Below, one piece after another: positions 57,050 to 64,000 of a stretch of DNA of 64,000 nt. The translations under genes were made by a program, and so were the position numbers. The notes under the pieces are model-generated. The model was not told the DNA's origin and did not search any database. It was given only the letters and a program-made list of their open reading frames with translations. The stretch is from Burkholderiaceae bacterium (GTDB lineage Bacteria; Pseudomonadota; Gammaproteobacteria; Burkholderiales; Burkholderiaceae_E), in the NCBI GenBank assembly GCA_024235875.1, contig JACKLP010000005.1, positions 62,001 to 126,000 of the forward strand. The letters are read 5' to 3'. How positions within the stretch are numbered: the first letter of the stretch is position 1; the number at the start of each line of letters is the position of its first letter.

Positions 57050-58849
57050 TCAGCGACGCGCGTCGGGGGCCAGTCGCCAGCCCGGCACGATCGGGCCGGG
57101 TTCGGCCGCCGGCCTCGCGCCGGGGTTCTGCCTGGCTTGCTCGTTCGACCAGCGGCAGATGTCCTCGAAACCGATCGGCGGTGGCGCGATCGCACCCGTG
57201 ACGGCATGATCACCGAGGAGCACGCGGCCATTGCGGCCATCCACGGTGAGGATGTCGCCAGGTGCGACGCTTCGGCCACCGATCGACACCGTCTCGCCGA
57301 AGACCAACTGCGACACGCCACACACCGCGGGCACGCCCCAACTTCGCGCGACGACGGCGGCGTGACTCGCGATCCCGCCGCGCGCGGTCACGATCGCGGC
57401 GGCATGGACGATGCCGTGGACATCGTCGGGCAGCGTGAGCCGGCGCATCAGGATCGGCTGCAAGCCGGCGGCGCGCATCTTGCCGACTTCATCGGGATCG
57501 AAACAGGCGACACCCACGACGGCTCCGGGCGAAGCGGCTTCGCCTGTCCCATCGGGAACGGCCGTCGCATCGACGGCGACCTCTCCCTCGCTCAGGCGGC
57601 GCATCTGCTGTGGGCTCACTCGTTGCAGAGCCTCGTCGCGACCGATCGCGATCGCCTCGTGCGCACACAGGTCCACCGCGACCCGGACCGCGGCCTGGGC
57701 CGATCGTCGTGCCGGCCGTACCTGCAGCAGGTAGAGACGACCACGTTCCACGGTGAACTCGACGCTGCACATGTCCCGATACAGGTGCTCGAGCCGCTCG
57801 AGCGCCGTGACCAGCGCATCGTAGGCTGACGGCAGCACGCCGGCCATCGCATCGAGCGACTCGGTCGTTCGCATTCCGGACACGACGTCCATGCCCTGGC
57901 CATCCATCACGAACTCGCCGCAATTGCGGCGCTCGCCGGTCGACGGATCGCGCGAGAAGGCCACGCCGGCAGCCGAGCGCGGCCCCGCGTTGCCGAACAC
58001 CATGGTCTGCACGATCACCGCCGTACCCGCGTTGCCAGCCAGACCTTCCCGGCGCCGGTAGGCACGAGCACGCGCAGAGTCGCTGGAGCGGAACACCGCG
58101 ACGATCGCCTGGCGCAACTGACACCTGAAATCCTCGGGGATCGGCGCGCCGCGAACCTCGCAATAGCGCAGCAGACCCTCGACCTTGGCCCGCAATACGC
58201 TCGCCGAATCGCCACGCTGCGGATACTCGTCGAGCTCTTCGGGCGACAGGCCGAGCACGCTCGTCGCATACATGCGAATGAAGCGCAGCCAGCATTCGAC
58301 CGCGGCACGCTCGCTGCCCAGACGGCGCGCAAGGCCGTCGAGCGTCGAGGCGCCGATGCCCAGGTCCAGGATGGTGTCCATCATGCCGGGCATCTCGATC
58401 GCGCCCGAACGAACCGAGACCAGCAAAGGCGAGTCGGGATCGCCGAGGCGGGATCCGGCCCGGGCCTCGAGTCGCTCCAGGTAGCGATCGATTTCGGCAT
58501 CCAATGATGCCGGCCAGCCATTGGCCAGGCAATCCAGGCTCAGTTCCGGCCCGATGACGAAGCCACTCGGCACGGGAAGCCCGAGGTCGCGTCGCATCCG
58601 CACCAGGCCGGCGGCCTTGCCGCCGAGCATCGCGGTCAGCTCGTGGGCGCCGAGTCCGTCGAATTCGGTTTCGATGTCGAAGATGGGAATGGCTCGAGCT
58701 CGCACCGGCTCGGTGGGCTGCGCACCCGCTACGACATCCCCAGACCGTGCCACCCACGCGGCGCCAGCCGCCTTCTCATGCGAGCGAGCGTTGCGCGCCA
58801 AGCGCCTCGCGCCAGCTCGCAGGACAGCCTGCCCGAATGCTCTCCACAT
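57050..58849 (-). CDS. Stand-alone PPDK-like protein: ATP-grasp plus phosphohistidine domain, no PEP domain
   Basis: A 599-residue protein related to the first two-thirds of pyruvate phosphate dikinase. It has the ATP-grasp region (LGGKAAGLVRMRRDLGLPVPSGF, residues 75-97; VRSGAIEMPGMMDT; FSRDPSTGERRNCGEF; LYLLQVRPA) and the swivelling histidine domain with H496 in TARGGIASHAAVVARSWG. The linker FEDICRWSNEQARQNPG follows, and the gene then ends cleanly: the C-terminal PEP/pyruvate barrel of about 340 residues is missing. It could phosphorylate its histidine from ATP and pass the phosphate to an unknown acceptor or a separately encoded domain. GGGGGAAGGGG abuts the ATG at 58849. It is convergent with the aminotransferase and lies downstream of xsc on the same strand. 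Confidence 0.8.
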   Translation of the reverse strand: MWRAFGQAVLRAGARRLARNARSHEKAAGAAWVARSGDVVAGAQPTEPVRARAIPIFDIETEFDGLGAHELTAMLGGKAAGLVRMRRDLGLPVPSGFVIGPELSLDCLANGWPASLDAEIDRYLERLEARAGSRLGDPDSPLLVSVRSGAIEMPGMMDTILDLGIGASTLDGLARRLGSERAAVECWLRFIRMYATSVLGLSPEELDEYPQRGDSASVLRAKVEGLLRYCEVRGAPIPEDFRCQLRQAIVAVFRSSDSARARAYRRREGLAGNAGTAVIVQTMVFGNAGPRSAAGVAFSRDPSTGERRNCGEFVMDGQGMDVVSGMRTTESLDAMAGVLPSAYDALVTALERLEHLYRDMCSVEFTVERGRLYLLQVRPARRSAQAAVRVAVDLCAHEAIAIGRDEALQRVSPQQMRRLSEGEVAVDATAVPDGTGEAASPGAVVGVACFDPDEVGKMRAAGLQPILMRRLTLPDDVHGIVHAAAIVTARGGIASHAAVVARSWGVPAVCGVSQLVFGETVSIGGRSVAPGDILTVDGRNGRVLLGDHAVTGAIAPPPIGFEDICRWSNEQARQNPGARPAAEPGPIVPGWRLAPDARR

Positions 58850-59005
58850 CCCCTTCCCCCGGCCGGCGCTAGCGCCAGCGCTGCCGTGGCCGCCGCCTCG
58901 GCGGCTGCCACGGACCGTCTTGTTTGCTCGATGTTCGACCAAGCCTCGGGAATTGTCCAGTCGACCGACGGGCAGGCCCGGCCGCCGGGCACGCCCGCTC
59001 CGGCG

Positions 59006-60814
59006 TCAGACGTAGTCCTTGTACTTCTCGAGCAGACGCACCGGCTTGCGCAGGGCATCGCGCCGGAACGGATCGCCGAGTTCGCGCGTGCACATGATCT
59101 CGACGACGCAGGTCTTGCCCTGATTCATCTGCATGTCGACGGCTTTCTTTAGGCCGGGGCCGACATCCTCGAGCTTGTCGATGACGATGCCCTCGGCGCC
59201 CATCGACTTGCCGATGCCGGCAAAGCTCGGACTGTCGAGCTCGCCCGCCACGAAGCGTCGGTTGTAGAAGTCGACCTGGTTCTTCTTTTCCGCGCCCCAC
59301 TGGCGGTTGTGGTAGACGACCGCAGTGACCGGGATGTCGTGCCGGACGCAGGTGAGGATCTCGCCCATGCTCATGGCCCAGGCGCCATCGCCGGCATAGG
59401 AGATCGCCGGACGATCGGGGGCAGCCACCTTGGCCCCGATGATCGTCGGCAGCGCATAGCCGCAATTGCCCCAGCTCATCGGCGCGAAGAACGAGCGCGG
59501 ACGCTCGAAGCGCAGATAGCTATTGGCCACCGAGTTGATGTTGCCGATGTCGGTCGAGACCATCACGTCGGCAGGCATCGCCCGCTCGAGCTCACGCAGC
59601 ACCTGGCGCGGGTGCAACCAGTTGCCCGGCTCGCGCTCGGCCTCGGCAATGACATCGAGGCTGTAGGGATCACGCTCGTGCGTCCATTCGTCGAGCTCTT
59701 TCTCCCAGGCGGCCTTCTCGGCAGCGATCTCGGCCGCGCGCTCGGACTTGTTCGCATCGCAGGCCAGCTTACGGCCGGCCAGGCGCTCGACGAGGGCGAC
59801 CGCCGCCGCCTTGGCATCACCGCAGATGCCGACGGAGATCTTCTTCACCAGGCCGAGCATCTTGTGGTCCGCATCGATCTGGATGATCTTGGCCTTGTTC
59901 GGCCAGTATTCCAGCCCATGCTGCGGCAAGGTGCCGAACGGTCCGAGGCGCGTGCCGAGCGCGAGCACCACGTCGGCGCGCGAGATCAGCTTCATCGCCG
60001 CCTTCGAGCCCTGGTAGCCGAGCGGGCCGCACCATAGGGGATGGCTGGCCGGGAACGAGTCGTTGTGCAGGTAGCTGTTGACCACCGGTGCACCGAGGCG
60101 CTCCGCGAGGGCCTTGCACTCGTCGACGCCATCGGCCATGACCACGCCGCCGCCGGAGACGATCACCGGGAACTTCGCTTGCGCGAGCAGATCGGCCGCC
60201 TCGTTGAGCGACTGCGTTCCACCGGGGCCTCGATCGAGCCGCTGCGGCTGCGGGATCTCGCAGTTCACCTCGCCGTAGAAGTAGTCGCGCGGGATGTTGA
60301 GCTGGGTCGGGCCCATCTCGGACATCGCGCGGTCGAAGCAACGCCCCGTGAACTCGGCCATCCGGGCCGGATTGTTCACATGGCCCTGGTACTTGGTGAA
60401 CTCCTGGAACATCGGCAGCTGGTTGGCCTCCTGGAATCCGCCCAGGCCCTGGCCCATGGTGCCGGTCTCGGGTGTGATCATCACGACCGGGCTGTGCGCC
60501 CAATACGCCGCGGCGATCGCCGTCACACAGTTGCTGATGCCAGGGCCGTTCTGGCCGATCACGACACCGTGCCGACCACTGACGCGGGCATAGCCGTCGG
60601 CCATGTGTGCCGCGCCCTGCTCGTGCACGACGGGAATCAGGCGGATGCCAGCCGGCGCAAAGATGTCCATCGCATCCATGAAGGCCGAGCCCATGATGCC
60701 GAACATCTCGCTGACACCATTGGCGACCAGCGTCTCGACGAAGGCCTCGGAAGGCGTCATTTTCTGGTTGCCCTGGACCACCGTGCGACCGTCGCTTGTC
60801 GTGTTATTGCCCAT
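59006..60814 (-). CDS. xsc: Sulfoacetaldehyde acetyltransferase
   Basis: A 602-residue thiamine-diphosphate enzyme that converts sulfoacetaldehyde and phosphate to acetyl phosphate and sulfite, the carbon-sulfur bond-breaking step of taurine and isethionate degradation. Family-specific stretches are FGIMGSAFMDAMDIF, IGQNGPGISNCVTA, GQGLGGFQEANQ, WGAEKKNQVDFYNRRF and RELGDPFRRDALRKPVRLL. The cofactor glutamate is in VVHEQGAAHMADGYARV, and GDGAW with a later asparagine binds diphosphate. AGGAGA lies 8 nt before the ATG. No pta gene is in the window to use acetyl phosphate; sulfite can go to SoeABC. Confidence 0.95.
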   Translation of the reverse strand: MGNNTTSDGRTVVQGNQKMTPSEAFVETLVANGVSEMFGIMGSAFMDAMDIFAPAGIRLIPVVHEQGAAHMADGYARVSGRHGVVIGQNGPGISNCVTAIAAAYWAHSPVVMITPETGTMGQGLGGFQEANQLPMFQEFTKYQGHVNNPARMAEFTGRCFDRAMSEMGPTQLNIPRDYFYGEVNCEIPQPQRLDRGPGGTQSLNEAADLLAQAKFPVIVSGGGVVMADGVDECKALAERLGAPVVNSYLHNDSFPASHPLWCGPLGYQGSKAAMKLISRADVVLALGTRLGPFGTLPQHGLEYWPNKAKIIQIDADHKMLGLVKKISVGICGDAKAAAVALVERLAGRKLACDANKSERAAEIAAEKAAWEKELDEWTHERDPYSLDVIAEAEREPGNWLHPRQVLRELERAMPADVMVSTDIGNINSVANSYLRFERPRSFFAPMSWGNCGYALPTIIGAKVAAPDRPAISYAGDGAWAMSMGEILTCVRHDIPVTAVVYHNRQWGAEKKNQVDFYNRRFVAGELDSPSFAGIGKSMGAEGIVIDKLEDVGPGLKKAVDMQMNQGKTCVVEIMCTRELGDPFRRDALRKPVRLLEKYKDYV

Positions 60815-60850
60815 CGCGAATTTCTCCTGGCGATTCGTTCAATTCATATC

Positions 60851-60867
60851 CGGAACGATTCGTTCCG
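60851..60867. promoter_or_regulatory. Perfect 17-bp palindrome upstream of xsc
   Basis: CGGAACGA and TCGTTCCG around a central T, 37 bp before the xsc start. The GGAA-N7-TTCC arrangement resembles sites of IclR-family regulators, some of which control sulfonate genes, but no such regulator gene is present here, so the binder is unknown. Confidence 0.6.
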
Positions 60868-60915
60868 ATCGATTGCCGAAATCGGCTTCAAGACCGTTCC
60901 AAGCGTCGACGGCGC

Positions 60916-60946
60916 CATTGTCGAGGGCACCGCTTGGGCGACAATG
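60916..60946. promoter_or_regulatory. Inverted repeat with two-turn spacing, xsc/cobS spacer
   Basis: Perfect 8-bp arms CATTGTCG and CGACAATG separated by 15 bp; arm centres are 23 bp apart, about two helical turns, which suits a dimeric regulator. A further short palindrome CCGAAATTCGG follows at 60955-60965. Confidence 0.5.
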
Positions 60947-61115
60947 CGTCGGTGCCGAAATTCGGAACAACTTGGACCCGTTTTCGGTATATGCAGCGAT
61001 TCCCGGAACCCGTTCGGGTCGCCGCGACTTCGCCGAGTGTGGAAGCATCGGGCTTGGACGCGCCGGTCGAGCCCGGCGATCAGCCGCCCCACGATTCCAG
61101 GAGCACCGGCAAACG

Positions 61116-62102
61116 ATGGAACCGACAGCGCTCGAACGACTCGAACCGGACCATCGTGTCTCGGTACGCGAGGCCTTCGGCATCGACTCCGATCTGATGG
61201 TGCCCGCCTTCGGCGAGCGTGATGCGCACGTTCCTGAAATCGACCCCGCGTACCGCTTCAATCCCGATGTCACGCTGGCGATCCTCTCCGGCTTCACCCG
61301 TGGGCGACGCGTGCTGGTGCAGGGAATGCATGGCACCGGCAAGTCCACGCACATCGAGCAGGTGGCCGCGCGCCTGAACTGGCCCTGCGTGCGCGTGAAT
61401 CTCGACGGCCAGATCAGCCGCCTCGATCTGGTCGGCAAGGACACCATCGTCGTACGCGACGGCCTGCAAGTGAGCGCCTTCCAGGAAGGGATCATTCCGT
61501 GGGCATTGCAGCGCCCGGTCGCGCTGGTGTTCGACGAATACGACGCCGGTCGGCCCGAGGTGATGTTCGTGATCCAGCGCGTGCTCGAACGCGATGGGCG
61601 ATTCACCCTGCTCGACCAGAACCGGGTCATCACCCCGAATCCGTGGTTTCGGCTGTTTGCGACCGCGAACACGATCGGGCTGGGGAACCTGACCGGGATG
61701 TATCACGGCGCGCAGTTGCTAAACCACGCCCAGCTCGACCGCTGGAACATTGTCGCCACCCTGAACTTCCTGCCCAGGCGGGAAGAAGAAGCGATCGTGC
61801 TCGCCCGCGTGCCGTCATTCGACGATCCGGCCGGGCGCGAGACGATCGCCGCGATGGTCGCGGTCGCCTCGCTCACCCGTCGCGGGTTCGAGGTCGGCGA
61901 TCTTTCCACGCTGATGTCGCCACGCACCGTGATCTCCTGGGCGGAGAACGTGGAGATCTTCCACGACCCGGCACTGGCGTTCCGGCTGTCGTTCCTGAAC
62001 AAGTGTGACGAAGCCGAGCGTCCCGTGGTCGCCGAGTACTACCAGCGCTGCTTCGGCAAGGAACTGCCCGAGACCTTCCGCGAGCAGGACGCCGAGCACT
62101 GA
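61116..62102 (+). CDS. cobS: CobS-type AAA+ ATPase of aerobic cobaltochelatase
   Basis: A 328-residue MoxR-class ATPase, the length of known CobS. It has the N-terminal CobS region (residues 11-60, with FGIDSDLMVPAFGERDAHVPEID in part), Walker A GMHGTGKST (70-78), Walker B LVFDEYDAG (D140-E141), and ATANTIGLGN sensor 1. CobS and CobT form a ring that drives cobalt insertion by CobN into hydrogenobyrinate diamide. No cobN or other cobalamin gene is in the window. It starts behind CAGGAG and is followed by cobT after 22 nt. Confidence 0.93.
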   Translation: MEPTALERLEPDHRVSVREAFGIDSDLMVPAFGERDAHVPEIDPAYRFNPDVTLAILSGFTRGRRVLVQGMHGTGKSTHIEQVAARLNWPCVRVNLDGQISRLDLVGKDTIVVRDGLQVSAFQEGIIPWALQRPVALVFDEYDAGRPEVMFVIQRVLERDGRFTLLDQNRVITPNPWFRLFATANTIGLGNLTGMYHGAQLLNHAQLDRWNIVATLNFLPRREEEAIVLARVPSFDDPAGRETIAAMVAVASLTRRGFEVGDLSTLMSPRTVISWAENVEIFHDPALAFRLSFLNKCDEAERPVVAEYYQRCFGKELPETFREQDAEH

Positions 62103-62124
62103 CGCAGCGAACCCCATCGAGACG

Positions 62125-63915
62125 ATGACGTCTTCGGACCGCAACAGCCGCACCCAGCAGCAGGCCGAGGAATTGTCGGCGGCGGCGATCCGGGCGTACA
62201 CGGGCGACGAACGGCTTCACTTCCGGGCGCGTCGACTGCACCGCGACCATCGCGCGCTGCCGATGCATGCAGCTCACCTGCAGCCGATCGCGGAACGCGA
62301 CGCGTTCACCTTGCTGCGCGGTGCCGCCGACGGCATGGCGCTGCGGGTGCGCCACAGCGATGCCGATCTGCACCGCGCACTGTCTCCGACCGACGCCATC
62401 GCCCGCATGGTCTTCGAACTGCTCGAGCAATTCCGCGTCGAATCCCTCGTACCGACCCGGTTTCCGGGCATGCGCCGCAACCTGCGCCATCGCTTCGACG
62501 CCTGGACGCGGGCCTTCGCCGGTTCCGGACTCACCGAGAACCCGATCGGCATGCTGTTGTTCACCGTGGCCCAGATCTGCCGGCTACGAGTGACCAACGA
62601 GGCGATCCTCGAGGACGTCGAGTGCATGATGGAGTCGACCCGGGCCGCGCTGGCGCCGCGAACCGGCCATGCGCTCGCGGGCCTGAAGCGCGAGCGTCTC
62701 GACCAGGCTCGCTATGCGGTCCATGCGCAGACCATCGCAACGGTCGTCGGCGAGATGGTCGAGGCAGCAGAACAGGATCCGCGCAACCAGGCAGCCAGCG
62801 CGCTCGACGACGAGGCCCGCGACAAGGCCCTGGCCCGATTCGGGCTGCTGATCGACTTCGACGCCGATGCCGGCGACGGCATTGCGCGGCTCGATGGCCG
62901 GCGCGACGACGCCGGGGGCGCCGACCCGATGCGCTACCGCGTGTTCACGACCGAGTTCGACCGCGAGGTGCCGGTCGAGGCGCTGGCGCGGTCGCAGCAA
63001 CTGGGCGAACTGCGCGAGCGGCTGGACCGGGTCATTGCCGCCCAGGGCGTGAACCTGCCACGCCTGGCACGCGCCCTGCGGATGCGGCTCTCGGTGCCGG
63101 TCTCGCGCGACTGGAACGACGCCGAGGAAGAGGGGCTCGTCGATGGGCGTCGCCTTGCTCGCGTAGTTTCCTCGCCGACCGAGCGCCGGCTGTTCCGCCA
63201 GGAGCGCGAGCGCACGCGTACCGACTGCCTGGTGAGCTTCCTGATCGACTGTTCGGGCTCGATGAAAGCGCTTGCCGAGCCCGTGGCGATGCTCGTCGAT
63301 GTGTTCGCGCGGGCGCTCGAACTGGCCGGCGCCGACGTCGAAGTGCTCGGGTTCACCACGACGTTCTGGAACGGCGGTCGAGTGCTCGACGCCTGGAACC
63401 GTGCCGGCCGTCCCCCGGCGCCGGGACGGCTCAACGGCGTATGCCACATGATTTTCAAGGCGGCCGAGACGCCTTGGCGCCGCGCACGCCCGGCGATCGC
63501 CGCCTTGCTAAAGCCGGACATCTTTCGAGAAGGCGTCGACGGAGAAGCATTGCGCTGGGCATGCCAGCGGGCACGATCGCATCCTCGGCCCCGACGGATC
63601 GTCGTCGTGGTCAGTGACGGTAGCCCGATGGACAGTGCGACGGCACGAGTCAATGGCAATGCCTACCTGGACGAGCATTTGCGCGAAATCGTCGCTGCCG
63701 AGACCGCCACGGGTGGCGTGGAGATCGCGGCGATCGGTGTCGGGCTCGACCTGAGCCCCTTCTACCGCCACAACCTGCCGATCGACGCGACCCGCTCCTT
63801 CGGCAGCGAGATGTTCGCGCAGGTCCTGGAATTGATCGCCTCGCGACACGGTCGCGAGCTTTCGCACAAGCCACCGTCACGTTCCGGCTCGGCACGGGAA
63901 GCCGACCCGGCTTAG
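62125..63915 (+). CDS. cobT: CobT-type VWA protein of aerobic cobaltochelatase
   Basis: A 596-residue partner of CobS. The N-terminal half is helical and includes VFELLEQFRVESL and RFPGMRRNLRHRF, typical of CobT. The acidic linker of most CobT proteins is shorter here. The C-terminal VWA domain has the metal-ion site DCSGSM, later threonine in LGFTTTFW, and aspartate in VVVSDGSPMDS. Together with CobS it would energise a chelatase; the CobN partner must be elsewhere, or the pair serves another metalloenzyme. The start at 62125 follows the cobS stop by 22 nt. Confidence 0.92.
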   Translation: MTSSDRNSRTQQQAEELSAAAIRAYTGDERLHFRARRLHRDHRALPMHAAHLQPIAERDAFTLLRGAADGMALRVRHSDADLHRALSPTDAIARMVFELLEQFRVESLVPTRFPGMRRNLRHRFDAWTRAFAGSGLTENPIGMLLFTVAQICRLRVTNEAILEDVECMMESTRAALAPRTGHALAGLKRERLDQARYAVHAQTIATVVGEMVEAAEQDPRNQAASALDDEARDKALARFGLLIDFDADAGDGIARLDGRRDDAGGADPMRYRVFTTEFDREVPVEALARSQQLGELRERLDRVIAAQGVNLPRLARALRMRLSVPVSRDWNDAEEEGLVDGRRLARVVSSPTERRLFRQERERTRTDCLVSFLIDCSGSMKALAEPVAMLVDVFARALELAGADVEVLGFTTTFWNGGRVLDAWNRAGRPPAPGRLNGVCHMIFKAAETPWRRARPAIAALLKPDIFREGVDGEALRWACQRARSHPRPRRIVVVVSDGSPMDSATARVNGNAYLDEHLREIVAAETATGGVEIAAIGVGLDLSPFYRHNLPIDATRSFGSEMFAQVLELIASRHGRELSHKPPSRSGSAREADPA

Positions 63916-63966
63916 ATTCGCAACGATCCCTCACGATCACGACGCCAAACCAGACGAGGACACGCC

Positions 63967-64000
63967 ATGCTGAGCCAGGCACAGGTCGAGCAATATCATC
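63967..64000 (+). CDS. Start of an unidentified protein (cut by window end)
   Basis: Eleven codons, MLSQAQVEQYH, follow a GAGGA ribosome site, 51 bp after cobT. The opening resembles the N-terminus of phytanoyl-CoA-dioxygenase-family proteins, but eleven residues are too few to assign a family. Confidence 0.45.
   Translation, partial: MLSQAQVEQYH

Larger units (their letters stand above)
60815..61115. promoter_or_regulatory. 301-bp divergent regulatory spacer between xsc and cobS
   Basis: No gene is seen here. The xsc-proximal 90 bp are richer in A+T than their surroundings and hold three inverted repeats described separately (60851-60867, 60916-60946, 60955-60965) plus a weaker one at 60870-60884. 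The cobS-proximal half has ordinary composition. It must contain the promoter for xsc and probably one for cobS. GATATGAAT between the first repeat and the xsc ribosome site could be a -10 region. Confidence 0.6.

Overview
The window looks like a chromosomal segment of a G+C-rich betaproteobacterium, most likely Burkholderiales. The reasons are the order xseB-ispA-dxs-folE2 with a divergent Rieske oxygenase gene, a BPSS1780-type membrane protein, a short DUF3149-type membrane protein, and CTGT-N8-ACAG as the apparent LexA operator. No tRNA, rRNA, insertion sequence, phage gene or CRISPR array was seen. Coding density is very high and many genes overlap by 4 bp.

Region 1 (about 1-21.5 kb) is mostly housekeeping. 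It holds isoprenoid and folate precursor genes (xseB, ispA, dxs, partial folE2), a Rieske oxygenase, a two-domain sulfurtransferase, a small membrane protein, a TPR protein, a ZIP-family metal transporter behind a Zur-like palindrome, a GGDEF/EAL protein, polA, a LOG-family protein whose start codon overlaps that of polA, a BPSS1780-type protein, uvrD with a LexA box touching its start codon, and an orphan CbbQ/CbbO-like AAA+/VWA pair.

Region 2 (19.6-27.8 kb) is a sulfite-oxidation operon: an unknown small protein, then soeA, soeB, soeC, a second unknown small protein and a SulP transporter, all on the minus strand. A divergent LysR regulator gene sits across a 247-bp spacer that carries a clean LysR-type inverted repeat.

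Region 3 (27.9-39.3 kb, plus strand) runs amidohydrolase, CobW-type GTPase, a complete oligopeptide-type ABC importer (binding protein, two permeases, two ATPases), a class III CoA-transferase and an amidase. It reads as an uptake and hydrolysis unit for an amide- or peptide-like substrate.

Region 4 (39.4-57 kb) is catabolic. It has a stand-alone molybdopterin oxidoreductase, acyl-CoA synthetase, enoyl-CoA hydratase, an old-yellow-enzyme relative, two short-chain dehydrogenases, a histidine phosphatase, a DUF1214 fragment, an alpha/beta hydrolase, a thiolase, an isoquinoline-oxidoreductase-type pair (2Fe-2S plus Mo subunit), two TauD/TfdA dioxygenases, an AhpD-like protein and an omega-aminotransferase. 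Together these outline CoA-dependent ring or side-chain degradation of a nitrogen-containing compound; the substrate cannot be read from sequence.

Region 5 (57-64 kb) has a stand-alone PPDK-like N-terminal enzyme next to xsc (sulfoacetaldehyde acetyltransferase), a 301-bp regulatory spacer with several inverted repeats, then cobS and cobT without cobN, and the first codons of a further gene. Xsc releases sulfite and SoeABC oxidises it to sulfate, so regions 2 and 5 together supply both ends of C2-sulfonate (taurine-type) breakdown. The aminotransferase and TauD-like genes between them are candidates for the upstream steps.
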